Source: Beroe forskalii (lineage: Eukaryota > Ctenophora > Nuda > Beroida > Beroidae). From it: DNA of 64,000 bases. The position numbers and the translations under genes were made by a program. The DNA lies in NCBI GenBank assembly GCA_011033025.1, contig WFMF01000060.1, forward strand, positions 62,001-126,000. Direction: 5' to 3'. Below, one piece after another: positions 51,883 to 63,640 of the stretch. The notes under the pieces were generated by a model that was not told the DNA's origin, searched no databases, and was given only the letters and a program-made list of their open reading frames with translations. Each line of letters starts with the position of its first letter. Positions within the stretch are counted from its first letter, which is position 1.

Positions 51883-53371
51883 CGGAATTTAATTTTTGCG
51901 CTCACAATCAATCATAATCCTCAAAAATATGGCGAAATGGATTTGAAAAGCCGCAGGTTTTCTTGTACTAGTTTGAAGTTCCCTTATTACTTTATTACAT
52001 GAAATTAAGAATGCATCTAATAAAGATACCGAGCAAAAAAGTTTCTAAATAAAATATGTAAAAACTTCAGCTATTGCAACAGAAAATAGTGGAACACAGA
52101 CGACCAGCGAAACAGTTCGGGATGAACTGAAAATGAGGTGGTTTTGTAGGATAAGTTCGCCCTCCGGAATATAGACTTACATCATCTCACTGCAACCCGG
52201 TGCTGGGTTGAAACATGGCTTAATCACTTAATGTGCTAATGTGGCTAAAAAAAGGGAACGGTTCTTTCTTTCGGATATGATGGCATATCTTGGACTATCT
52301 ATAGAATCTACTCTAGGAAAAAGTTTAGAAGATGGAAGATATATAGATCATAGCGTGTTATCAGGACACCCTATATCACCCATTGGTAACATTGTATTTT
52401 TAAGAATTGTAGAGTTGATCATTAAATAAAATGCTATGAAAATCAAATACGTAATCGCAAGTCTTGAAGTCTGTTCGAAAGTTCACTTTCGCCCTCACGC
52501 TTTGAAATGCGTTGCATTTTATAGTATTTCAATTTCAGTCGTAGAATGATACTTTTTATTATGTAACCATTATAAGTAAGGAAGGAGTAACTCGGGAACA
52601 TCACATGGGTAACACATTGATATTTTAGTACTGAGATTTCCTGTTTCCTTCAGTTGAAAAAGTTTTGGAACACGGAAACTCGGGCTAATTCATCCTTTTA
52701 ATTTCCCCATTTCCCTAACAGTTTCCACTGCAACTGTTCTACTATCTTCTCACTTCTTACTTTTATGGTACATCATCTATATGGAAATGCGAGAATGCCA
52801 TAGGTACATAACATAAACAGAATTCAATATTCTATTACAAATATGAGATGATTCCATCTTTGTTTTGTAGCTGGTTAGAACTACCATTCGGAATAACACA
52901 CACGTCACACATCGAATTCATTATATTTTCAACTCCTGAGTAATAGGTCAACGTGTTAAGCTCATCTGTTGCCCAGATACTAACGTATTAGTTGTGTGGT
53001 AGTGAGTTAACGAAATGTTTGGTATTTCCATTAAATCTAATAGGTGGTGGTGGCGGAATCGGATGATGAGAGGGGCCCTGTAAGGTATTGGGTAATCTAA
53101 CTCCTTTCACCCATTGTACCGAGTGCTATTACCGGTATCATTATTTGTAACTTCATAAGATCGAGAATCGTACAGGACCTTTGATTCTTATCTGGTCTAT
53201 ATTCATAGCAAGATTATTCCAGAGCAATGTAGGATTAAAGTTACCTAAAACTCTACCTAAAACTCTACCTAAAACTCTACAAGAATAAAGTTCATCTAGC
53301 ATCATTGACTTGAGGCTTTTAGAAATATGGATTTCTCAGGAGATCCCGCCTTCTCCCGATCCCGGGCAAGA
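51883..53371. other. Spacer
   Basis: AT-rich without a supportable gene. CTACCTAAAACT is repeated three times at about 53243-53280. The open frame at about 52241-52429 has no motif. Confidence 0.35.
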
Positions 53372-53373
53372 TA

Positions 53374-54216
53374 CACTCATTTTTTTTTATAAGAAACTGT
53401 CTATAAGAAACTTAGCCTAGGATTTCCGAGAATTTAAGAAACTTAGCCTAGAATTTCGGAAAAATTAAGAAACTTCACTGATTTACAATTAAGAAATTAA
53501 GAAACTTCAAGCCTAGAATTTTGAAATTTGTGTATAAAATCCTATTGAAACTGAAATTCTTTTAACATGATACGTCTGGCTTCTGGGGGCTGCGCCCCCA
53601 TACCCTTTTGATTGTGAACATTCCGAAACTAATCTAGTACTTCTATTGGACTTCTATTACAGTATTACACTGGATATGTGATAATTGATCATATGGAATA
53701 AAAATTTAGAAAATGAATCTTTCATGATTTGTCGGTTTAAAGTAACATGTCAGATACTAAAGCACAAAACAGAAATTCAGAAATTGTTGTTGCGACAGGA
53801 CACTATTACAGTTCCATATCTATTTCCAAAAGTTCCAAGCATTAAGCTCGGCTGGGTAAATCTTTATAGGATTTAGATATTATCTAAATTTCAAAATTCG
53901 CGAACTTTTTTGGAAGAACATTTGATGCAGATCCCTGAACATTAATGTATACAGTTGCATAAATCTTTTAAGATAGGTATGTGCTTAAAAGTGTATAATT
54001 TACCTGAAAATATTAGAAGGTTCGATTCTAATCCTCAACTACAGTCTACATAGTAGGTAGGTTCTATGTTGGAAATTTCGTATACATTTTGCTGTACGGT
54101 ATGTCGATATGTAGAATTAAGAAACCGATTAAGAAACTTTTAGGCTCAAAATCGTGAAAAAATAAGAAACTTGTAGCCTAGGATTTCAATAAGTTTCTTA
54201 TAAAAAAAACTGAGTG
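53374..54216. mobile_element. Tc1/mariner-like non-autonomous element
   Basis: Inverted ends CACTCA plus a T-run and ATAAGAAACT (left, 53374) and the inverse (right, ending 54216) are flanked by TA on both sides. The interior repeats AAGAAACTTAGCCTAG words near both ends. It is 843 bp and non-coding. Confidence 0.75.
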
Positions 54217-54218
54217 TA

Positions 54219-54744
54219 CCTTAAGCCTATGTTTCAATACAGTAAACAGCTACAAACTGTTGATTGTGTAATCACAGACTGGAACACACTGATATCTTAT
54301 GATTGCTACAGCAGCTGTACAATGTAGGGTGTTCCTCTTGAGCTAAATGTCTAAATAAAGATAGGCATAGATAAAGTGGGTAGATGCCATCTAGAAAAGC
54401 ATACTATAATAGTCTCACGCACATTTAACATAGCTCCTCTGCGAATTACATCCCTTGATATCTAGCGTCTCTCACATACACTTTATAAGGATGCTAAATG
54501 AAAAACCCATCTATTACATGAGCTCTATTTGATAAATCCGACACCGCATCAATGTTATATCTTCTCTACATCAACATCATATAAAATAGATCTTTGCTAA
54601 TTCACATGCCAAGATATCATGCGTCTTCTTTGTATCCTCATGTAATTTATAGCCCCAAGATGAATATTATTCACAGTCATCCCCAAACCACAGCTACATA
54701 TAACCTACGTGTTACAAATATGCGAAACACGTTCGACTATTATA
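54219..54744. other. Spacer next to the multi-hairpin block
   Basis: Short diverged direct repeats (GATATCTAGCGTCT near 54458, GATATCATGCGTCT near 54612) and otherwise AT-rich unique sequence. No coding-like frame is seen. Confidence 0.3.
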
Positions 54745-54745
54745 T

Positions 54746-54926
54746 TACTTTAGCGAAAGCCATTCATAACATATCTAAATTTATCACGGCTCCACTCTTC
54801 GAGTGTCGCGTGATAAATTAGATATAAATATTTCGTAGCAAGCTACTCAATATTTATATCCTATTACATACTCATTTCATTCGTATGTAATAGAGATATG
54901 TTAATTCCTGGTCTTTCGCTAAAGTA
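54746..54926. other. Multi-hairpin structure with closing stem
   Basis: A perfect 14-bp inverted repeat, TACTTTAGCGAAAG (54746-54759) with 54913-54926, encloses three hairpins in series. These are 54771-54825 (about 17 bp plus an inner CACTC-TTC-GAGTG), 54823-54858 (about 10 bp plus GTAG/CTAC) and 54861-54893 (10 bp). The whole can draw as a four-way junction. It may be a structured RNA, a transposon relic or a cruciform; no known class is recognised. Confidence 0.65.
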
Positions 54927-55452
54927 CATTTAGCTGGTATCTACCTTTAAAATAAATAACAAGTAAAAGGCTATTGATTGAGGTTCACAAACTTTAGATT
55001 GTGCATTGGCGACTTAAACATGTTTTATGAGCTCAACTATCATCTTCCCTCAATTTTCCTATATAGTGTAAAGATTAAAATAAAGTAACTACTGAATAAT
55101 TTAATAATTTAATACGTAACTAATTAAGTAAATCTAAATCTTGGCTGTATAATCACATTCGTCGCAATAGCAATGTCCTGTACGGAGCCCCTCAGTTTCG
55201 ATTCCTTGTTTAACATGCCGTACAGCAAGGATCTACACTGAGTTCACCATGGTTAGGCATATAGACACCCATTAGTACTACGACGAAAGTTGGCTGTATA
55301 ATGCTTACATACAGAATAAAGAAAAAATATAAATCCAAAAATTTAATTCAAAAACTACGACAATCTCACGTTAAAGGGACAAAACAGAAAACGAATATTG
55401 TTCTATGGTAAAGCAGTAATACACGCAGTATCCCGATGTACGCACGTACATG
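54927..55452. other. Flank of the Penelope-like element
   Basis: Contains GGCTGTATAAT at about 55143 and 55290 and a nested inverted repeat (CTGTACGG ... CCGTACAG) at about 55177-55225. It may be the 3' non-coding part of the element. Confidence 0.35.
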
Positions 55453-57952
55453 CTAATTAGGTATTGGGTGTATCACTACTGCTACTTTCCTTGAACAAAC
55501 ATTCCAATTCCCTTCCAAGTCACTGAATTTACCAGTAAAATTGTACTTCTGTGCGAGATGACGGTATTTTCTCCAAAGAATATTCCGATTAAATCCTAAC
55601 TTAATAAACACAACAAGCATTATGTTAATTCTACTTTTAAAATTATCAAGATTATTGCAAATTCTAAAAAATCTAATTAACTGTGACCCAAATACACCAA
55701 TCAATGTATCTGCGGACAAATTACTACATTTTGACATGTATTGAACAATATTAAATGGGAAATCATCTCTCTTGTCATAAACACCTACAATAAATTTCTG
55801 ATTGACAATATTAATATTTAAATCAAGAACGTGGGCACTACTATCGTCTATATTCTCCTTATTTAATACTAAACTTTCTGGGTAAATATTTTTAACATGT
55901 TCTGCAAAAACACCATCAGAATTAATAGATGTTATGTCATCTATCAACCTAAAAGTATTATTCAGACGTCTAGCACTGAAATAGTCAATTTTATAAAGTT
56001 TATCTAAATACCTATACTCATAATAAAATAATGTAAGATTAGCTATGAAAGGACCAGGGTCTATCCCCATAGGTACACCTACAATCTGTCTAAATATTTT
56101 GTTACCTAAACTGAAGAAAGAATTATCAAGAATAAAATCAATAGCTTCAATCAAAGAATCTGCATTGAATTTAAACGTACCTTCTCTTGGGTTCTTAACC
56201 CAAGCAAAACCTTATCATAAACAGAAATATAATTACATTTACTATGCCTAAATGCTAACTTAATCACATCTCTAAGTGCTATTTTGATTTCATCGTGTTT
56301 CAAATTAGTATAAAGAGTAGAAAAGTCATAAGTCTGTATATTACGTGCTCTTTCAGTATTACAATAATTTTCAAAACACTCTATAATAGGTTGGTTGTTA
56401 TCTATAATCCAATTTCTTTTAATGCCAGTAACTTTAAATAACATACGAGAGTAACTACAAATTTTAAAATAAACTGCTTTTAAACCTAATGTAAGACGTT
56501 TAGCTAACGGCTTAATAGTACAGCTAGCATACGATACTACAAACCTCTGAGATAATCTAGGCTTATGAAATTTAGGGTATAACACAATATGTGGCAATTT
56601 ATCAATTAACTTATCTATATTACTACTATTAAGATTAAACTTATCATTCATAAAAGTCTTTTGTTTCAAAACAAATATCTGAAATATCAGAGTCAGAAAT
56701 ATGAGTATAAGAAACTGAGTTATTCATACATTCATTCAAAATAGTCTCTAAATAATACTTCTTACAAATAATAGCAACGTTCTTAGACGCTTTGTCTACT
56801 GGACAAACGATAAAATGTTCATGCAAATAATCTAGTTCAGTTTTCACTGTAGGATTACTAAATACTGAAACCACTTTTTCGAGTTCGTTTGTATCGTCTC
56901 TTTAACTCACAAACAACGCTCTCAAGTGACTCCTGAAATTTAGTTTTCCACTCAGAGAAACAGGCCAATGGTAATTTCTCCTTCTCGCTCCAATCTTGAA
57001 TAAACTTGTCTAAATTATCTAAAATAGTACTTTTAGCGAGATCAAAATCTAAAGAAACTGGTTCTCTATAACTGGGTCCTTTAGTTAATATATTCTTAAG
57101 TAGTTCGCACTTGACTATGTTCATGTCACCAGTAACTACGTGGTCACAGTCGGCATGGACAAACTCAGAGTGCTGGCTACATTTACAACTATAATCATTA
57201 ATAGAATTGAAATTACTTACAGAATCATTATAATTAAATATTTTACGGGAAATATTATTAGTATTGCTAAAAACAACTGACGGTTTCATGATATTAAACT
57301 GTGTAGCGTAACATTTAAGTGTTCTAAAAATTCTTGGTAAATTAATCATATCAATACATTTATTAACAAATTTAATACTAAATGAAATCTTATTTTTACT
57401 CTTAAATTTATTAGAAGAAATACAGTTGAAAGGTTTAATTTTATACATTAAAAGATCAGAAATAATAAAATGAATTTGCCTACGTAGAATATCGTTACGT
57501 GAACTATAATTAACAAAAACTTTATCTAAATAAGACTTACGTACTAATTTAAGAGTGCTCCTATTAAGTGGGAAGAGAATTTTCTTTACATTACTAATAT
57601 ATGAAGTATGAAAAGGTGAATCTACTAATTGAATAAGTTTATCTACAATGTCATCAATATTATCAGTCTTGCTGTTACCCTTACCCCAAGATCTCCTCCG
57701 TGTTCCCCTATATGAAATGAATTTTGCGAACTCCGAGTTATAAATCCCTTTGTTCTCCAAACTATCAATCCTATCATTACACCCAAAAGGATATTGCGTG
57801 TGTAATTTTCTTATCCAATTGTCCTCTAAACCCTTCCTTAATGCTGTTACAGTTGGGTCAATGTCAGTCAATCCAGATTTCTGTAGTTTCCCATCAAGTA
57901 GGTACCTACAGGGTATAATCGCTTTCCTACACCTACCACGAGTATAGCTAGT
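55453..57952 (-). mobile_element. Penelope-like element (N-terminal nuclease remnant, RT), frameshifted
   Basis: Read leftward in four consecutive frames that overlap at about 56858-56874, 56644-56669 and 56151-56190. The first block carries NWIRKLHTQYPFGCNDRI, like the end of a GIY-YIG nuclease, then a CKC...C...DH zinc-type segment and GDMNIV...GPSYREP. The second has VCPVDKASKN, the DKG-like motif of Penelope-like elements. The third has YPKFHKPRLSQRFV and DFSTLYTNL (first catalytic Asp). The fourth has VGVPMGIDPGP and FRLIDD (catalytic pair) plus YDKRDDFPFNIV. A nuclease remnant at the N-terminus fits the permuted Naiad-type group. Three one-base breaks leave this copy non-coding as read, while the frames are otherwise open. 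Confidence 0.8.
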
Positions 57953-58249
57953 TTAACACAGTTTATGAGATGTGTAATCCAATATTCTCTTCATATAATT
58001 TCGTCGTCAGAGTAGAAGCCAAAGTACAAATTTGATTTGGTGTTCCTAGGATCAGATTACAGTGTAATCTGTGGTATGATGTACACTGCCAAGTCCGCCA
58101 GGTGCAAGATATAAATGGTACACTCTACATTACATCCAGCATTTCACACATGAAGTCTGAAGAGTCCTTACACCAGCATTTCACACATGAGGAGACATTA
58201 CACCAGCATTTCACACATGAAGAGACCTGAGACATAGCTTGATCATGCT
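57953..58249. repeat. Upstream flank with CACCAGCATTTCACACATGA repeats
   Basis: CCAGCATTTCACACATGA occurs three times between 58136 and 58221 with short spacers. No gene is seen. Confidence 0.6.
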
Positions 58250-59160
58250 TCACGAGCCTGCTGTTACACTTCCTCTTTTTTCAAATTTCTAAAGTTATTA
58301 TTACTCCACCCCCCGTGCAATGAGACATAAGAGAATATAGTGCAGCACTTCTGGGGTTTGATTAGAATTCTGTGAAACGTAGGTAGTTGAGTTTCTACGA
58401 AAAAGCGAAGGGCCAGAATATCCATAACAATCCTAAATAATAACTATGTACTTATTTACAGAAATCATGTTTTCACGGACGTCGGACATGGCTGATGAGA
58501 GTACATCACTTTTGTACCGTGGTTCGTGGAAAAAAATGCATGACCTGCTATTGTGTCAAATGTTGGATTATGCTAACCCAGATCAGTTGCTTCCTCTTTA
58601 TTCAAATTACTCTCCTCTCCTAAAATGAGACCTAACAGTTTAGGAATTTCAAAGCGCAGCACTTCTGTAATGTGGTTTGTATAGATTAAAATACTAAAAT
58701 ACTGTGAAACGTAGTTGAGTTTCTACGAAAATCGAAGGACCTACATGTCCACTTATCAAAGTCACAAAGCATTCAGTGTGAGGTGTAGAAATTAGTTATT
58801 AGAAGTATAATTTGGTGTAGAGGTGTAGGAATCGGATACGTGAGGAATACATCTTCGTCGTGGAAAGACGCGCACAAAATCGGATCAGCTCAGCACATTA
58901 AACTTTTAAACCAAGGTAGCTGCGCCATTCTTCTATTCTGGAGTTCTGGACATTCCATCTTTCTGCTCGATCTGCCATAGGTATATCTGACACTGCGAGC
59001 TGCGCACACGGAGGTAGGTATACACTCAATTATTAGCTTATGATTCTTATGATTGTAGCATGATCTTCTCTCATACTTTAGTTACATTGATTGTTCAGAT
59101 TACAGCACTTTTGTACTGTGGTTTGTAGATAAAAATGTATCTGACACTGCGCGCTGTGGA
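58250..59160. repeat. Degenerate long direct repeats
   Basis: A segment of about 150 bp (58262-58412: TTCCTCTTT, GCAGCACTTCT, CTGTGAAACGTAG, GAGTTTCTACGAAAA) recurs at about 58586-58745. A second pair shares CACTTTTGTAC, GTGGTT and AAAAATG at about 58507 and 59108. This indicates an old tandem duplication. Confidence 0.6.
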
Positions 59161-62080
59161 CACGCCGACACAAAGGTATACATATTCTTAGGATTTAAGA
59201 AGACTTGTTGAAGTAGATACTATCAAGAGTATCACGTCCTCTTTAAGTTTTTACGTCACAAAATATAATTTTACAAGAGTAATAATCTGAGGTCACGTGT
59301 TTATTGTTTGTGTTACTAATGTAATTTCCAAGCACGGTATTTTGTTTTTATATCTGCAAGAGTCCGAGTGTTTGCCAAAAAACAAATCTTTCAAATGATG
59401 ATAATTTCCATGTTACTACCGAGCCTGGGAAGGGTTAATAAGGAATGCTGGTATCTCTAGAGCGGTAACCATGACGACATACAGACAATAATGGTATACA
59501 TCATGCAGCAGGGAATTATCTTTATTAAGCAAATCAGCAAATTAAATTAGCTGTAATGGGTCCGATAGTGGTGACGTGGTCGATATTGGGTACCGGGTGT
59601 ATGTATTGTATATCATGATAGACTGCGCTAAGATAACGAGGAAATAACTGGAAATTGACGTCATTATCATGGCTTAGAATGGTGAAATGGTGACGTCATT
59701 ACAATGGTGAAATGGTGACGACATTATCATAGCTTAGAATGGTGAAATGGTGCCGGCAAACTAACGTGGAGATTTGTATTGTAGAAAACTACCGGATGTA
59801 ACCTGCAACTTGATGAGTGTCAATGGTGTCTCGGGAACAAGACTGACTATCCCTTGTTTGTAAGAACTCTTTATGAAACTGAGGCCTTGACGTCATTAAC
59901 TGATATATCAATTCAACCCTCCCATCCATGATAAAGTGATTCATGATAGTGGTGACCTACGTAAGAAATCAAGAATAATTTGAAATAATATAGGTGATAT
60001 GACACCGGCACCTGACCCCTTCCAGAGTTCCGTCTAGGATAAGTTGTTCCTAGCTCATTTGTGCTTTGGACGCAGAGTTGCATGCCTCACTCGTATTATA
60101 GTACACAGTATGACAGGTCTATTGCTGTATACTTAATTGACAAATATTCAATTTAAACGGCGTTCTAAATATTATTCTGTTAATTGGAAAAGTACAACCA
60201 GTTAAAAAGTAGGCGCATCATAATAAAGGTAGTGTTAGTAGGTAGGTATGTGAAAATAGTGTACACTAGGTATAATACTATTATACTACACTTATACACC
60301 ATATCACCGGACTACAGTGGAATTACTCGTAAGTCGTACATCTAGAGCCGGCGAATTCAAGGACTTGGATGGAATACCATCTACTCATTTAGAGACCATA
60401 TCTAGAGGACTTATCTAGATGACTAATTTAGATGACTTATTTACAGGGCTTGTTGAGCACGGTAAGGGAATTCATTCCCCTTTCTCTCTATCAAAGAATC
60501 AGAGAGAAGACATTATCCTATTGAAATGAAACGTGTAAACAGGTAGCAGATGGCACGGATAGCAACAAATACAGATCCTGATCGAATGTGAAGAATCCGA
60601 GAGAAATGGCAGTTTTCTTACAGCTTTACAGAGAGTACTGAGCTGATTCATGTACAACTTATGTAGGTAGGTATAACTCCAAGACCAATGTTAGATAGTC
60701 CCTAGGTGTTTGATAAAATAAGCTTGAAAAAGTTGTGCGATTGTTCTTCATTTTCTGAAGATTAGGCTACAATTAAAATCTGTTTCATGCCATTATTATC
60801 TAAGTGAAGAAGAACTGCAGACAATTCCCTCGTGCTCTTTGATCTACTAAGGTATAACAAAACACTGTCATTGTGCGTTAATTAGCTCCATCGACTAAAT
60901 ATAATCTGCTATTATTATCAATTTCAAAGCTTTATTAACATAAAATGTCGTTATCCAATGATGGTGATTGGATTACCTTAATTATGCATGAATACCGAAA
61001 TAGAATGGCTTCAAAGCTGGCTAGGAATATGAGATTTGGCACCATGAAAGCATAAAAGATGTTATAATGATTGAAAATATCCATCAATGAAAGCTAATTC
61101 AATTTTGTTTTTAGCTCCTAGGAGCTCAAAAACAAAATTGAGGTTACGTGTTTCGATTAACGTTAATGTAAATTGCGATGTAACGTGAAGGGGCTTGAGA
61201 CTTCTTATCTTTCTTATTAAGAGACTCAAGATAAAACGTTCTTTGGTGTATTTCACCTTAGTAATACCTTGAAAGGGTTATACCGTATCAATTCACAAAG
61301 CCTTTTTTTAAGTATATTATAGTATTGTAGTATTATGTCTGTAATCACTTCAGACCACCTCTATCAGCTGTTGGGACCAATCTTTTTTTGCATAAAAATT
61401 CCAGCGAATAATAATACGGGCGTGGTGTTGCGGCATAAACACGTGTCTGACGTCTGTGTGTAGTTATTAGTTCTCACGATGTATACTGAGGGGGCAGTAA
61501 GACAGCGTGTACTCATTACAGGGAACCAATGATTGTACAGTGTACCAATGGGACAATGCAATATACTACCTACACACGACGTATGAGCTGCATTCTCATT
61601 ATCATCATTTCTGCTTTTCTTGGTTTAAAATATGATCAATGATATATCATAATTCTGGCGCCCAAGAATGAACTGCTCTCGGGAACGTGGAAGGTTATTT
61701 AATTCAACTCACTCTGCCGAACCCAACAATGGAATATGTCATAGCGCTCGCTGTCATAATGTTGAATCAGCTGTTTTGCACAGCTGAATATGTGCCACTG
61801 TAGTGGAGTTAATATTTTATCACCAACAGCGACAAAAGGTTTACAGATGTCACCAGATTCTTCAAGAAACAATCGTTGACAGATTCAGTCATAAAGCCAG
61901 TCAACCAACAAACCATGGCTGTTTTACGCCAAGAACAAAAGCAAGACACGTCTATTCCTCATAATATTCTGGTATAATGCTAGTTGACTGATTCTCTAAA
62001 TTGTGAAATGTGCGTGCTACTTTGTAACACCCCTCATTCCCCTGACGCTACTTGAACCACCTGGCTCTGTACTTGTTAGA
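59161..62080. other. Long gene-free spacer
   Basis: Three copies of AATGGTGAAATGGTGACG lie at 59679-59755. A 41-base near-perfect palindrome is centred on AGCTCCTAGGAGCT at 61099-61140. The rest is AT-rich with no supportable gene or RNA. Confidence 0.45.
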
Positions 62081-62081
62081 C

Positions 62082-62112
62082 ATATAGGTACTGGATGAGA
62101 CCACCCCACTCA
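62082..62112 (+). promoter_or_regulatory. Core promoter of the second protease gene
   Basis: A CATATAGG TATA-like element at 62081-62088 is followed about 27 bases later by CTCAGAAC, resembling the CTCAGTC initiator of the 4.1-kb protease. The ATG is at 62138. This is inferred by motif and spacing. Confidence 0.45.
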
Positions 62113-62137
62113 GAACTACTCCAGCTTTCTTAGGACC

Positions 62138-63640
62138 ATGAAGTATCTGATCCTCGTTGCTGTAACCATCTGTGTGACCCGATCAGAAGATGTGCAGTTA
62201 CTGTTCCGGAAAGCCATGGCTCAATACGCAGCCAGGGACGGAATCCTGCGGAGGGAATCCCCGGAAATGATGCTCCAGAGGTTCCGATCATTCGTTAAGT
62301 TCCATGCAGTTGTTGAGGAGGTGAACAATGACGACTCACTGCCCTACAGCGCTGCTGACAACTTCATGTCAATTCTCACCGGGGAGGAGCGACAACTCCA
62401 CCGTGGTCTCAATGCCACTGGACTCTCTGAAGACTTCGGAGATCACAGCGAAATCGAAGATGACACTCTCCTTCTCAACTCTCAAATCCCAGATCATGTG
62501 GATTTGAGTTCATTCCTGCCTGACATCAAGGACCAGGCGTACTGTGGGGCCTGCTACACTTTTGCAGCTACAGCTGCTCTAGAAGCGGAGATCTACTTCA
62601 CGACAGGCAGAAAGGGGGTGAGTCTCTCGGAACAGGAATACGTGGAGTGTGTGACGCCGGAGAAGGGGGGATGCGAGGGGGGACTGCCAAAGGACTGTTA
62701 TGAGTACTCCCGGAGGGAGGACAGAATCGCACCTAACAGGGCGTACCGCTACATAGGACGCGACAGAGGGGTATGTCTGGCAGGTGCCAGCACCCCTAAT
62801 GCACTCCTTGATAACAATGTCAGGGTCCTTGGGGGCGTCTTCTTTGGGAGGACTGACTACGGACTCTTACACCACGCCAGCAAGCATGTAATCACAGTAG
62901 CAATCCACACCAACATCTACTTCTCTTCCTACAGCAGAGGGGTTTACAAAGACGACACCTGTCAAGAGGGCGTGAACCATGCGGTGGCAGTGGTGGGGTA
63001 TGGGCTGGAAAATGGGAGGAAGTACTGGAAGATTAGGAACAGTTGGGGCACGGACTGGGGCATCAGAGGGTACATGATGATGGATAGAGAGCTGGACAAC
63101 ATGTGCCAGATTAACAAGTATGCGTACTACCCGAGGGTAGCGTGCAGGGACGGTAGTTGTGTGGCTCCTGAACCGGACCAAGGAGGGAGGGAAGACAGAA
63201 GCGGTGATTTCGAATACAGTGAGACGTGTTTTCGGAGACGATACCTAAGTGATTGCAAGGAAAATGAGGCAGATGCTCGAGAAGAGTGCGAGGGGAACCC
63301 TGGAAACTGTATCATAGCCAAGGTAAGTAGAAATTGTTATGCTGGTACCAACGGGGCATCAGCTTTGGGCGCTTACTATGTGGAAACAACCTACGATTGC
63401 AAATACCACGAAAGTAACCAAGATGAAGAGGCTAAAGACGATAATAATCTTTGCAAAGTTTCTGCACATGTGAGCAGATGTAAGAAAAACAGAGAGGCAG
63501 CCTTGGATACCTGCAAAAATGGCGTTGAAGCAAAAGATTGTGTGATATTGAAGATGAGAAGATGCTTCTTTGCTACGGATGGAGCGAGTGAGAGGCCCAA
63601 TAGTAATATGATAGAGCGAACCCAAAAATGTGGCAATTGA
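62138..63640 (+). CDS. Papain-family protease with two C-terminal six-cysteine repeats, intronless
   Basis: 500 residues. Signal peptide 1-16, propeptide to about 112, C1A catalytic domain to about 333. Catalytic residues: Q133, C139 in CGACYTF, H281 in VNHAVAVVGYG and N301 in KIRNSWG. The residue after the nucleophile is Tyr instead of the usual Trp, and Ala replaces Ser before it. Residues 334-361 are an acidic linker. Two tandem modules follow: C364, C373, C384, C391, C400, C421 and C439, C448, C459, C468, C476, C498. The cysteine spacing is nearly equal, and both share a C(I/V)I.K..R.C(Y/F)A..GAS core. I do not recognise this module; a granulin domain, known from some plant papains, has a different cysteine pattern. 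It may bind substrate or matrix. Its promoter resembles that of the first protease. Confidence 0.9.
   Translation: MKYLILVAVTICVTRSEDVQLLFRKAMAQYAARDGILRRESPEMMLQRFRSFVKFHAVVEEVNNDDSLPYSAADNFMSILTGEERQLHRGLNATGLSEDFGDHSEIEDDTLLLNSQIPDHVDLSSFLPDIKDQAYCGACYTFAATAALEAEIYFTTGRKGVSLSEQEYVECVTPEKGGCEGGLPKDCYEYSRREDRIAPNRAYRYIGRDRGVCLAGASTPNALLDNNVRVLGGVFFGRTDYGLLHHASKHVITVAIHTNIYFSSYSRGVYKDDTCQEGVNHAVAVVGYGLENGRKYWKIRNSWGTDWGIRGYMMMDRELDNMCQINKYAYYPRVACRDGSCVAPEPDQGGREDRSGDFEYSETCFRRRYLSDCKENEADAREECEGNPGNCIIAKVSRNCYAGTNGASALGAYYVETTYDCKYHESNQDEEAKDDNNLCKVSAHVSRCKKNREAALDTCKNGVEAKDCVILKMRRCFFATDGASERPNSNMIERTQKCGN

Noticed and set aside
54927..55450. Hammerhead ribozyme in the flank of the Penelope-like element.
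   Set aside because: Inverted repeats are present, but I find no CTGATGA core next to a GAAA element on either strand.
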